A stretch of DNA of 64,000 nt from JAFGPS01 sp964628465. GTDB lineage: Bacteria > Planctomycetota > Phycisphaerae > Sedimentisphaerales > Anaerobacaceae. The translations under genes were made by a program, and so were the position numbers. Shown in pieces: positions 54,671 to 63,229 of this stretch. The stretch spans positions 1-64,000 of the forward strand of contig CAZVOA010000013.1 of NCBI GenBank assembly GCA_964628465.1. Direction: 5' to 3'. Below the pieces are notes generated by a model that was not told the DNA's origin, searched no databases, and saw nothing but the letters and a program-made list of their open reading frames with translations. The stretch's first letter is position 1, and the number at the start of each line of letters is the position of its first letter.

Positions 54671-55054
54671 TTATTGTAATCCCATTGAACTTCGAGCTAT
54701 TTTACGAAAAAAACTGCAAAGTTTTTTTGCTTCAACTGCAGATTCTTTATCAGCAGTTTCTCCAGGATAACGGAAAGCAACCGCAAAATCCGATAGATAA
54801 GCAAGGTCTTCTCGAAAAGTTTCCCAATTAGGCTCAACTTTAAGAGCTTGTTCTAATAAAACTACAAGGTCATGAATTTTACCAAAAGCAATTTCTGCTT
54901 CACATAACCGAGCTTTAAGATATTTTTCAGCACATTGCTGATAATGAAAACAGATTCCGTCATAATTCGGATTCTTTCTAACCCGACTTTCCCTCTGAGC
55001 AGTGGAAAAATCGTTCTCGGCTTTTTCTATCCATTCAGCGGTTATCTGCTTCAT
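54671..55054 (-). CDS. HEPN-domain protein
   Basis: 127 residues, all helical, with the HEPN signature EWIEKAENDFSTAQRES, CFHYQQCAEKYLKARLCE, KIHDLVVLL and FRYPGET. The RNxxxH ribonuclease motif of HepT-type toxins is not evident, so it may act as a partner or binding subunit rather than an RNase. It overlaps the nucleotidyltransferase gene by 20 bases, the usual HEPN/MNT pair. Confidence 0.85.
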   Translation of the reverse strand: MKQITAEWIEKAENDFSTAQRESRVRKNPNYDGICFHYQQCAEKYLKARLCEAEIAFGKIHDLVVLLEQALKVEPNWETFREDLAYLSDFAVAFRYPGETADKESAVEAKKLCSFFRKIARSSMGLQ

Positions 55055-55355
55055 AGAGTACCTTGCCTTTATCCATAATTTCCTTCATGAAGCAATCGCC
55101 CATTTTTATTCTTTGCTGTACTTTTTCAGGAGTTCTGATGAGAATATCTACAGGAAAATGCGGCCTTAACTGCATCCTGATTTCAACTGATTTATCAACA
55201 CTCCTGCCTTCGAATTTTCCAATAACTAATAAATCAACATCAGAATTAGAGGTAAATTCACCATTGGCATAAGAACCAAAAAGAATCACACGTTCAGCAT
55301 GAAACTGCTCGCCAATCATCTTACCAAATTCTCTTATTTCACTTAAGGCAACCAT
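55035..55355 (-). CDS. MNT-type nucleotidyltransferase
   Basis: 106 residues with the minimal nucleotidyltransferase core: GSYANGEFTSNSDVDLLV provides the GS and the D-x-D metal site, and PHFPVDILI gives the third Asp. The pair with the HEPN protein resembles HepT/MntA-like toxin-antitoxin modules, in which the transferase modifies and silences the HEPN toxin. That role here is inferred from the pairing. Confidence 0.85.
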   Translation of the reverse strand: MVALSEIREFGKMIGEQFHAERVILFGSYANGEFTSNSDVDLLVIGKFEGRSVDKSVEIRMQLRPHFPVDILIRTPEKVQQRIKMGDCFMKEIMDKGKVLYEADNR

Positions 55356-55375
55356 TTTACAGCAATATAAACTAT

Positions 55376-56599
55376 TTATTTTTTCTTTTTATTTACAAGT
55401 CCGGCGACTTTTGCCTGCAGGCCGAATAAGCGAATGAAACCTGTTGCGTCTGTCGGGTCGTATTCTGCGCCCATTACAAAGCTGGCCAAATCATTTTGAT
55501 ACAAACTGTATGGGCTTGTAACTCCAGCCAGACTGCAGCGGCCTTTGAATAATTTCACCTTAACTTCGCCTGTTACGTTTCGTTGCGTTGTATTAATGAA
55601 CGCATCGAGAGCTTCTCTTAATTGTGTGAACCATAAGCCGTTGTAAACCAATTCCGCATATTTAAAAGAAACCTGTTTCTTGTAATGTGCCGTATCTTTA
55701 TCGAGCGTCAGGCTTTCCAATGCTTCGTGCGCAACCATCAAAATCGCTCCGCCGGGTGTTTCATAAACGCCGCGTGATTTGATACCGACGAGACGGTTTT
55801 CTACGAGGTCAACCTGTCCTACGCCGTGCTTGCCGCCGATTTTGTTCAATTCTTCGACCAGTTTCACGCCGCCAATTTTTTTGCCGTTCAATTTGACCGG
55901 AACGCCCTGCTCAAAACCAATAGTTACATAATCGGGTTTGTCTGGCGCTTTTGAAACCGGGTTGGAAATTACGAACAAATCATCTTTTGGCTCGTTGGCC
56001 GGGTCCTCAAGGTCGGCTCCCTCGTGGCTAATGTGCCAGAGATTGCGGTCGCGGGAATAAATCTTTTTCACGCTTTGTTCAATCGGAATGTTATGCTCTT
56101 TCGCGTAATCAATAGCGGCTTCACGAGAAGTAAGTTTGAAATTCCTGTCTTTCCATGGCGCGACTATTTTCAGCGATGGGTCGAGAGCCATAAACGTAAG
56201 TTCGAAACGTACCTGATCATTACCTTTACCAGTAGCTCCGTGAGCAACGGCGGTTGCTCCTTCCTGGTGAGCTATATCAACCTGGTATTTCGCGATAAGA
56301 GGTCTGGCGATACTCGTTCCGAGCAGATAACCGTTTTCATAAACCGCCCCTGCTTTGAGCATCGGCCAGAGATAATCTTCCACGAATTCCTTACGCAAAT
56401 CCTTAACTATGCACTTTACCGCACCGGTTGCAAGTGCTTTTTTCTTAATACCCTGCAATTCATCGCCCTGTCCCAATTCGGCCGCGAACGCGACTACTTC
56501 ATAACCGTAGGTTTCTTTCAACCATGGTAATATAACACTCGTATCTAATCCGCCGCTGTAAGCCAGAACAATCTTTTCACCTTTTGATTTCTTTGCCAT
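55376..56599 (-). CDS. argG: Argininosuccinate synthase
   Basis: 407-residue enzyme joining citrulline and aspartate with ATP in arginine synthesis. The N-terminal P-loop is VLAYSGGLDTSVILPWLKE. The substrate regions are AHGATGKGNDQVRFE, KSRGVYETPGG and LEDPANEPKDDLF. GGAAG precedes the ATG. Strikingly, the gap to the next genes holds two unrelated repeat elements. Confidence 0.97.
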   Translation of the reverse strand: MAKKSKGEKIVLAYSGGLDTSVILPWLKETYGYEVVAFAAELGQGDELQGIKKKALATGAVKCIVKDLRKEFVEDYLWPMLKAGAVYENGYLLGTSIARPLIAKYQVDIAHQEGATAVAHGATGKGNDQVRFELTFMALDPSLKIVAPWKDRNFKLTSREAAIDYAKEHNIPIEQSVKKIYSRDRNLWHISHEGADLEDPANEPKDDLFVISNPVSKAPDKPDYVTIGFEQGVPVKLNGKKIGGVKLVEELNKIGGKHGVGQVDLVENRLVGIKSRGVYETPGGAILMVAHEALESLTLDKDTAHYKKQVSFKYAELVYNGLWFTQLREALDAFINTTQRNVTGEVKVKLFKGRCSLAGVTSPYSLYQNDLASFVMGAEYDPTDATGFIRLFGLQAKVAGLVNKKKK

Positions 56600-56635
56600 C
56601 TATTTCTTCCCTATATATATTCATTCATAATGTTT

Positions 56636-56702
56636 GTCATTCCCGCGAAAGCGGGAATCCAGAATTGTTAGATTTAGGATTCCGCATCAAGTGCGGAATG
56701 AC
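56636..56702. repeat. 67-bp element with two hairpins
   Basis: Outer ends GTCATTCC and GGAATGAC are inverted. Inside are ATTCCCGC-GAAA-GCGGGAAT (56639-56658) and ATTCCGCA-TCAAG-TGCGGAAT (56679-56699). The first is a very common REP-like sequence in many bacteria. Confidence 0.75.
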
Positions 56703-56709
56703 AAGAATA

Positions 56710-56762
56710 GTAGGGTGTGCTATGCACACCAACTCAAAAACGGTGTGCATAGCACACCCTAC
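56710..56762. repeat. 53-bp palindromic element, copy 2 (two inverted units)
   Basis: Two perfect 21-base copies (56710-56730 and 56742-56762), beginning GTAGGGTGTGC, face each other around an 11-base spacer. Each unit is itself a palindrome (GGTGTGC/GCACACC). It may end the korB transcript on the minus strand. Confidence 0.8.
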
Positions 56763-56871
56763 GGAGAATTATATCGACATTCCGCATAAAAACAATGAAA
56801 AGACGTGTTTTTTTATTTGTTTTGATTACAAATTAAGTTTTCATGCCCGCAGCTATTACTTCGATAATCTA

Positions 56872-57738
56872 TCATACCAAAGCATATTTGCTAATTAGCG
56901 TTTCGAGTTTTTCGTAATCTACTTCCCTGTTACAAAGCGGCGTATCATTTTGCTGGTACATGCCTGTATTTTCTTCAAAAGGCGTTTTGTCGGGATTTGT
57001 ATAAAAAATACCGAGAGGCAATTTGTCTGATTCCGTCGCCCTTTTAAACGCCGCATTTCTGTCATGACTATCGTGAGAATCTTCGAGGTAATATGTATTA
57101 TCCCTGAACCACTGATATGTATTAATCTTATTGAAAGTAACACAAGGCTGCAAAACATCAACAAGGGCATAACCTTTGTAATTGATTGCCTTTTTGAAAA
57201 TCTCTATGGTTTTATCCATATCGCCGATAAATGCCCTTGCTGCGAAACCAGCGTTTAAGGCAATTGCCACAGCTAACGGATTAAATGGTTCGAGAATTAC
57301 TCCCGCTACCTGAACCGGTGTTACAAAACCACGCTGGCTCGTTGGAGATGCCTGCCCTTTCGTAAGACCGTAAACCATATTGTCATGCACGATATTTGTT
57401 ATATTTGGATTTCTTCTGATTGTATGAATAAAATGATTCCCTCCTTCACCATACATATCGCCATCGCCGCTTTCAGCTATTACGGTCAAAGATGGATTGC
57501 TCGCCTTGATAGCAGTAGCAGGCGGCAAAGCCCTGCCATGCAAACCGTTAAAGAAATTAGTTTTGAGATAATGAGGTATCTTTGCGGCTTGCCCGATACC
57601 CGATACGAGTACGAGATTTCCGGGATCAATTTCTAATTCTTCCAAAGTCTTCTTGAGAGCATTTAATATGCCATAATTTCCGCATCCTGGACACCATGCA
57701 ATATCAATATCGCTCATATCATATTTTTCGTTTTTCAT
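56872..57738 (-). CDS. korB: 2-oxoacid:ferredoxin oxidoreductase, beta subunit
   Basis: 288 residues forming the thiamine-diphosphate subunit: IAWCPGCGNYGILNALKKTL, GDGDMYGEGGNHFIHTIRRNPNI and NMVYGLTKGQASPT. It oxidises 2-oxoacids (2-oxoglutarate or a similar acid) with CoA and ferredoxin. It follows the alpha subunit gene after nine bases on the same strand. The choice of 2-oxoglutarate over pyruvate is by family likeness. Confidence 0.9.
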   Translation of the reverse strand: MKNEKYDMSDIDIAWCPGCGNYGILNALKKTLEELEIDPGNLVLVSGIGQAAKIPHYLKTNFFNGLHGRALPPATAIKASNPSLTVIAESGDGDMYGEGGNHFIHTIRRNPNITNIVHDNMVYGLTKGQASPTSQRGFVTPVQVAGVILEPFNPLAVAIALNAGFAARAFIGDMDKTIEIFKKAINYKGYALVDVLQPCVTFNKINTYQWFRDNTYYLEDSHDSHDRNAAFKRATESDKLPLGIFYTNPDKTPFEENTGMYQQNDTPLCNREVDYEKLETLISKYALV

Positions 57739-57747
57739 AATAATTTC

Positions 57748-59469
57748 CTAAAGCAATTTTTTAAGCTGCTCGACAATACTATCAGCCGCGAAACTAAGCC
57801 CGTCATATTTCAAAATATTATGGCTGATATTAACATCAGCGTGAATTTTCAAAAGCCTCGCAAATTGTCCTGTAGCATTGTTTTCAACTACAATCGTCTT
57901 TTTGGCTTTGTTAATCAGTTCGCTTGTGCTTACATGCAAAGGATATACCTGTTTGAAGTATAGAACCGCTGTGTCTTTCCTGCCAAGATTACTTACCGCT
58001 TCGTTTATGATATTAAAAGTCGAACCCCAGCAGATAACAAGATTTTCATAGTTTTCCGGCCCAAGCAATTCGGGATGTTCGCATTCCTGTTTAATCAAAT
58101 CAAGTTTTTTAAGCCTTTTGTCTTGCATTTTTATTCGCAATTCAAGGTCTTCTGTAATATGTCCCTGCTGGTCATGTTCGTCACTGTCCACGCATACCAA
58201 TCCTCGCCCAAATCCCGGTATGCCCCGCGGCGAAATTCCATCTTCAGTCAGTTTATAGCGCTGGTAATCTTCAGAAGTTTCAATAAAATGCTTTTCTATT
58301 GTGCAATTTTTCAGATTGAACGGCTCGGTATTATAATAAGAATCCATAAAATACTGGTCAGTAAGTATAAACACAGGAATCTGAAATTTGTCAGCTATAT
58401 TAAAAGCTTTTTGTGTCAAATAGAACGCATCTTCTAAAGTACCCGGCGCAAATATTATTCTTGGGAATTCGCCGTGACCTGCGTATAAGGCAAATTCCAA
58501 ATCACCCTGCTCGGTCCTTGTTGGAAGACCTGTTGCAGGGCCGGGCCTTTGCGCCAAATGTATTACCATTGGGCTTTCCAGCATACCGGCAAGGCTTAAT
58601 CCTTCAGTCATAAGCGCAAATCCCCCACCTGAAGTGCCAACCATTGCTCTTGCCCCGGCATACCATGCCCCGATTGCCATATTGATAGCGGAAATTTCAT
58701 CTTCCGCCTGTTCAGCTAAAATCCCGAACTCTTTGGCGTTTTGAGCAAGGAAAACCAGAACCGCAGTAGAAGGTGACATCGGATAAGAAGATATGAAATT
58801 ACATCCGCCCGCGATAGCGCCTAATCCAACAGCATCAGAGCCGCTGACAAGAATCTGTTTCTTGACTGAATCACTGGTCGGGGCTTCGATTTTTATACTG
58901 CGAAAATTTTCAAGTTTGACAGCTTTTTCATATCCCGCCTTTAAGGCTTCAATATTCTTTTCTAATATTTCTTTGGATTTGTTCTTAAAAAATTGTTCAA
59001 GACAATCTATCGCTTCATCTGGTTTTGTCGATAAAGCACTTAAAAGAGCGCCAACAGCAACCGTGTTTGAATAAATCTTGTTGCCGATATTAGCCGCTAT
59101 TCCCGAAAATGGTATATCAAGCAACCTTTTTATATCATCCACTTCGTCGGCTAAAGCTTCTTTTTCACCGATTATCAAAGTTTCCGGAGTAATTCTCTTT
59201 TTGAGATGCTGTACAGCGCCTTTATTAAGTCCGACGAGAATATCAATTCGGTCGATAAAAGCGCAAACAGGCTTATCAGATATTCTAATGGCGGTGGAAT
59301 TCATCCCGCCGCGAACCCTTGACATATATTCTTTGGTCGCGAAAACATGATAACCATTTGCTTTAAATACACTCGTGAATAGTTTTTCGACTGTCTGTAT
59401 TCCCTGTCCCGCCTGGCCGCACAAGACAACAGAAATATCCCCTACCTTTTTTGCTGACGAATTAGTCAT
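57748..59469 (-). CDS. korA: 2-oxoacid:ferredoxin oxidoreductase, fused gamma-alpha subunit
   Basis: About 573 residues from ATG 59469, with GGGGAG upstream; this start is chosen because an ORF from 59565 would run into the ferritin-like gene. The N-terminal gamma domain has VLCGQAGQGIQTVEKLF and MSRVRGGMNSTAIRIS. A linker joins the alpha domain with GSDAVGLGAIAGGCNFISSYPMSPSTAVL, PTRTEQGDLEFALYAGHGEFPRI and a C-terminal transketolase-like domain. The gamma-alpha fusion is typical of KorA. Confidence 0.9.
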   Translation of the reverse strand: MTNSSAKKVGDISVVLCGQAGQGIQTVEKLFTSVFKANGYHVFATKEYMSRVRGGMNSTAIRISDKPVCAFIDRIDILVGLNKGAVQHLKKRITPETLIIGEKEALADEVDDIKRLLDIPFSGIAANIGNKIYSNTVAVGALLSALSTKPDEAIDCLEQFFKNKSKEILEKNIEALKAGYEKAVKLENFRSIKIEAPTSDSVKKQILVSGSDAVGLGAIAGGCNFISSYPMSPSTAVLVFLAQNAKEFGILAEQAEDEISAINMAIGAWYAGARAMVGTSGGGFALMTEGLSLAGMLESPMVIHLAQRPGPATGLPTRTEQGDLEFALYAGHGEFPRIIFAPGTLEDAFYLTQKAFNIADKFQIPVFILTDQYFMDSYYNTEPFNLKNCTIEKHFIETSEDYQRYKLTEDGISPRGIPGFGRGLVCVDSDEHDQQGHITEDLELRIKMQDKRLKKLDLIKQECEHPELLGPENYENLVICWGSTFNIINEAVSNLGRKDTAVLYFKQVYPLHVSTSELINKAKKTIVVENNATGQFARLLKIHADVNISHNILKYDGLSFAADSIVEQLKKLL

Positions 59470-59522
59470 CTCTGATAACTCCCCTTCTTTATCATTTATA
59501 TATTCAATTGTATCAATTTTCG

Positions 59523-60005
59523 TTAGTATTCTTCCAAATGGTACCACTCCGCATCTTCCAGCCATTCTTTCGGCCTTGAAACAAAGTTAATTATATTCTC
59601 AAGCAGAAAATAATGTTTTTCTTCTTCCTTGGCCAATTCGATAAACAATTTCTTATTCTCGACCAAATCCGCCTGCTGTGCTTTTTCATTGTAGAACTGC
59701 TGGCTTTTCTTTTCTATTTCCTGAGCTTTTTCATACAATTTTATCTGCTTTTTGTCAAATTCAAATTCCTGCTTCTGCTTTTTCATTTTAACAAAAATAT
59801 TTTTTGCATCGTCCAGGATAGTAGTCGCCACCATTTGGTATTGATTCTGTTTCATACTTTCTATGGCTTGAAAATGTTTGACTTCTTCGTCGGCTAACAT
59901 TGTTAAAATCGCATAAAGACCTTTATTGTTTACCTTTGCGGCTATTTCGCGATAGAAGCCTTCCCCGTCCTTCTCCATTTGTAAAGCATATTCAAATATA
60001 TCCAT
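59523..60005 (-). CDS. Ferritin-like diiron protein
   Basis: About 160 residues from ATG 60005 (GGGAGG upstream; a GTG at 60014 is too close to that site). The two ExxH pairs of the family are YALQMEKDGEGFYREIA with DEEVKHFQ and, near the end, EKAQEIEKKSQQFY with ELAKEEEKHYFLLE. The middle holds a long charged helix. It probably protects against oxygen or handles iron; being directly upstream of oxygen-sensitive KorAB fits. The gap to korA is 53 bases. Confidence 0.8.
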   Translation of the reverse strand: MDIFEYALQMEKDGEGFYREIAAKVNNKGLYAILTMLADEEVKHFQAIESMKQNQYQMVATTILDDAKNIFVKMKKQKQEFEFDKKQIKLYEKAQEIEKKSQQFYNEKAQQADLVENKKLFIELAKEEEKHYFLLENIINFVSRPKEWLEDAEWYHLEEY

Positions 60006-60138
60006 ATTTAACACCTCCCAATGTCACTATATATTCGATATCCAAGTATCTACTTATTAATTAAATATACTGATACTTTGTAAAAAACATTTCATCAATT
60101 GTCAAGGAATATAATATTTCCTTTATTATTAAGAGTCT

Positions 60139-60639
60139 TTAATCCTTGAATTTTATTTCTGGTGCTGGCTTGCCAATATGTTGGTATGTTTTTTCAAGTT
60201 CAGAAAGAAATTTCTCTTTTTCCAATCTAACTGCATAACCTTCCAGATATAGAACATTGACTTGCTCTTGTTTATAGCCGCTCAAGTATTCTGGATTTTC
60301 ATAAGCAATAATATACTTTTCTTTTGCTTCTGCGTCTTTGAATGAGTGACCTCTTATGTATATATAACTGGGACCATTAAAATCTACAGGTTTAAGAGGC
60401 GATGTAAGAATATAATCTCTTGAACTACCATAATATTCTTTTGTCTGTTCTAAATTATCGGGAAACACATCATTATTGTCTTCCGCATACATCAATAAGC
60501 CTAATCCAATATGTTTTAAGCGAATTATTGACTGCACATATCCATAAGTTGTCTTCGTCTTAGTAAAAAAAGGCATAATTACAAGATACAATGCGAAAAT
60601 AAAAATACCAACAAATAAAAAGACCTTTTTCTTTGACAT
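60139..60639 (-). CDS. Membrane-anchored paralogue of the pilin-like C-terminal domain
   Basis: 166 residues. A membrane helix (VFLFVGIFIFALYLVIMPFF) lacks the FTLIE prepilin signal. The rest (LKHIGLGLLMYAEDNNDVFPDNLEQ, GPSYIYIRG, YENPEYLS, VNVLYLEGYAVRLEKEKF) matches, segment by segment, the C-terminus of the next gene. AAAGGAA lies before the ATG. It is probably a duplicated domain of that protein, adapted to a plain membrane anchor. Confidence 0.7.
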   Translation of the reverse strand: MSKKKVFLFVGIFIFALYLVIMPFFTKTKTTYGYVQSIIRLKHIGLGLLMYAEDNNDVFPDNLEQTKEYYGSSRDYILTSPLKPVDFNGPSYIYIRGHSFKDAEAKEKYIIAYENPEYLSGYKQEQVNVLYLEGYAVRLEKEKFLSELEKTYQHIGKPAPEIKFKD

Positions 60640-60686
60640 AAGTCGTTCCTTTCGACATTGTCACTTAACTGGGCATCCATATGAAT

Positions 60687-60707
60687 GGTGTGCAAAGCAC
60701 ACCCTAC
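60687..60707. repeat. 21-bp palindromic repeat, copy 3
   Basis: Reverse copy of the 56710-56762 unit in the 77-base gap between the two paralogous genes; only the loop centre differs (TTT versus TAT). Confidence 0.7.
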
Positions 60708-60716
60708 CGCTTCTAA

Positions 60717-62927
60717 CTAATCCTTAAACTTTACTTCAGGCATTTTCAGAGAGGGATTTCGTCGTTTAAGTCTATCATAAGTAGTTTTAAGCGATGCCTT
60801 AAATTTTTCTTTTGTCATAAACTCTACATGAGAATCTATAAACAGAACATTTACACCATCACTGCAGAATTCAGGATTTTCATAAACGAGAATATTACCA
60901 GGTTCATCTGAAGTAGTTTGACCTGTAATGTAAATAAATGATGGTCCTTTAAAATTAGCTGGTTTGCGTTCGGATTCAAAATATTTAGGGTGAAGGTCGC
61001 ATTTTTCAATAAGTTCTTCAAGATTTGGCGGAAATTCATCATAATAATCATTTGCATAAATCAGCATTGCTTTACCAATTGCTGATAAATTCGTACCTGC
61101 GACCATTCGAGTTGCTACCTGGCGAGTTCTTGCCAAAGCTGGCATCATTATTCCGACACCAAAAGCAGTACCTGCAACGGCACCAAGACTTGGTTCAATT
61201 CCTGCACCTTTATAAATCGAATGTATGCCCTGTTCGTCAATGAATGAGTATTGTACAGAAGGAGTAATATCCTGGATGATACTTGTTAAATTCGGAAGAA
61301 TCATCGGTAATGAAATTTTTGTCCGCTGCGTAATAAGAACGTTCGCAGTCTGCCAAAGCGGCTGCAACGCCGCCATCGCCTGGGTCATCTGTGCTTTTGA
61401 ATCTACGTAACTTAAACTTAGTATATTCGCAGGAATATTCGCGGTTGCTTTCTGGAATTTCTCATTGTTTCGTATCGACTTTGCTCTTGCCGCCGGAGCT
61501 GCCTGGTCTGCCGCCGCGATACAAATAGTCGGACTGGAACCTATGACAACATTATCGCCAATGATTGTCCATGTAGGCATTAATTGTGCTATCGCAAGAG
61601 GAACAATCGCAATTGTATTAAGAGTTCTTCCGTTCATTTCCTGCGAACTGAACTGCACCATACCATTGCTCATACCGGTCGCAATTTTACTAATAGCCGC
61701 AATTGAATCATTCCACAACTTAACGTCTTTCAATCCTATTACAACGACAAAACCTCCCGCCAATGATGACGGATTAGCCGGTGTTTGGTAAAAGAGCATT
61801 TTTCCATTCAGGCTTGCGAGTAATCCATCACGAATCTTAAACTGCATCTGCTCTTCCATCTGAGCAATACCCTGCTCGACTTCAGCAAAATCTTCACCTG
61901 CAGCGGTTTTCATCGTCTTAAAAACAGTATCGTAAATTCCGGCTATATCAACATTCACCGCAGAAACAGTAACCGCGTTCGAATCGACTATATTAAACGT
62001 ATCGAGGCTAACCGGTTTCATAGCCGCGAAAAGTCCTGTAAGCGGCTGAGAAATACCAACAAGCTCATCAGTTATGACGCCGGAACCACTAAAACCAATA
62101 CGGCTTGTTACATATTTAAATTTATCCAGGCCAAGCTTACTCATAACAGTTTCAATAATCGCAAACTGCTCGTCTTCACCTTCCGTATGTGCAATTGATT
62201 TTACCAGACCAAAGGCTTTCTCATAATTGATATAAACCGCTAACGCATCGTTTGTTATATCAGATTTCTGGAAATAACTCGGTAACTTTCTGTCAGCCGG
62301 ATTTAGTAAATACTTTAGCGCAAGACCTTCGCCGTCATTTATTCCAAAAACAAAATAATTACCGACCCAGCCCCAGTAACCCTGAACATCTCCGCCATCT
62401 TTGGGACCATGAAAAGTATTCGAACCGATTTTTACATCGACAATCTCATCTTCTCCGGCCATAGACTCAAAATTACTAAGAATACCTGAAATAGCATCCT
62501 TCTTCGTTCCGGCATCGATAAAACAAAAACCATAAACAGGAGGACCGTCTTTTGATTGTTTTTGGGCGGCACCAATGATAACAGGTCTCGAACCGACCAG
62601 ACTCACAATACTTTTTGCCATATTAACATAAGTTGCGGCTTCTGAATTTGCCGATACATCCTTCGCTCTCTGCGTTAGGCCATTTTCAACCTGCTTGTAA
62701 AATGATTGAACCCCCGAATCATTCCAGATTCGTCCCAAGATAGTTTTTTGAAAATCAGGCTTAAGCGCATCGCCGCCGCTTGTTTCGGCGAAAAACAACA
62801 CATCATCCGGTAACAATTGAACCATTTTCTGCGAGGCGGAATCCTGAGCATAAGTGACAGAAATGAATGAAAAAAGGGCAGCAACAAAAATTGCTGTAAT
62901 AAATTTTACTCTCCTGCGGGTATTCAT
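60717..62927 (-). CDS. Large exported protein with pilin-like C-terminal domain
   Basis: 736 residues with signal peptide (FITAIFVAALFSFISVTYAQ). Residues about 30-570 are of unknown family, with repeated strand/helix blocks (LLPDDVLFFAETSGGDALKP, VYGFCFIDAGTKKD, NYFVFGINDGEGLALKYL) reminiscent of DUF3352-type secreted proteins. From about residue 595 the sequence resembles a pseudopilin body: a hydrophobic GVGIMMPALARTRQ, then NLSAIGKAMLIYANDYYDEFPPNLEEL, FKGPSFIYITG and VNVLFIDSHVEFMTKEKF. There is no prepilin peptidase signal before it. GGAAAGGAA precedes the ATG. This is a fusion not explained by any single family I know. Confidence 0.7.
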   Translation of the reverse strand: MNTRRRVKFITAIFVAALFSFISVTYAQDSASQKMVQLLPDDVLFFAETSGGDALKPDFQKTILGRIWNDSGVQSFYKQVENGLTQRAKDVSANSEAATYVNMAKSIVSLVGSRPVIIGAAQKQSKDGPPVYGFCFIDAGTKKDAISGILSNFESMAGEDEIVDVKIGSNTFHGPKDGGDVQGYWGWVGNYFVFGINDGEGLALKYLLNPADRKLPSYFQKSDITNDALAVYINYEKAFGLVKSIAHTEGEDEQFAIIETVMSKLGLDKFKYVTSRIGFSGSGVITDELVGISQPLTGLFAAMKPVSLDTFNIVDSNAVTVSAVNVDIAGIYDTVFKTMKTAAGEDFAEVEQGIAQMEEQMQFKIRDGLLASLNGKMLFYQTPANPSSLAGGFVVVIGLKDVKLWNDSIAAISKIATGMSNGMVQFSSQEMNGRTLNTIAIVPLAIAQLMPTWTIIGDNVVIGSSPTICIAAADQAAPAARAKSIRNNEKFQKATANIPANILSLSYVDSKAQMTQAMAALQPLWQTANVLITQRTKISLPMILPNLTSIIQDITPSVQYSFIDEQGIHSIYKGAGIEPSLGAVAGTAFGVGIMMPALARTRQVATRMVAGTNLSAIGKAMLIYANDYYDEFPPNLEELIEKCDLHPKYFESERKPANFKGPSFIYITGQTTSDEPGNILVYENPEFCSDGVNVLFIDSHVEFMTKEKFKASLKTTYDRLKRRNPSLKMPEVKFKD

Positions 62928-63049
62928 AATAAGTTCCTTTCCAAAATTAAAACCCTGTTATCTCTTAAAAACCTTATTCATAAGCATCTTAACTCGAAAA
63001 AAGTCCCAATCAAGCTAATTTTGATAAAAAGTGACAAAAATGAGTTCAT

Positions 63050-63069
63050 TTCGATACTATTCGATACTA
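63050..63069. repeat. Tandem 10-bp repeat TTCGATACTA
   Basis: Two perfect copies of TTCGATACTA in direct order, about 63 bases upstream of the -35 box; a possible regulator site. Confidence 0.6.
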
Positions 63070-63131
63070 ATTGAGAATTTATGATAAAACAGGAAACTTG
63101 AGCAAAGTCTCTCGTTTTACAGAAAATCTTC

Positions 63132-63160
63132 TTGAGTTTTGAAATAAATAATGCTAATAT
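63132..63160 (+). promoter_or_regulatory. Promoter of the dockerin-type gene
   Basis: TTGAGT and TAATAT are separated by 17 bases, placing the start about 63 bases before ATG 63230. Confidence 0.45.
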
Positions 63161-63229
63161 TAACAATATATAGAGATTACAGGTTTTTAAGGCTTGTATT
63201 ATGAGAAGAAAGTTGGAAGGAGACACGTA

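Larger units (their letters stand above)
62928..63229. other. Divergent promoter region with tandem repeat
   Basis: 302 bases between divergent genes. A promoter for the plus-strand gene (TTGAGT at 63132, TAATAT at 63155) and a tandem repeat at 63050-63069 are visible. A nine-codon frame at 63201-63230 ends in TAA that overlaps the next ATG. Confidence 0.5.
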
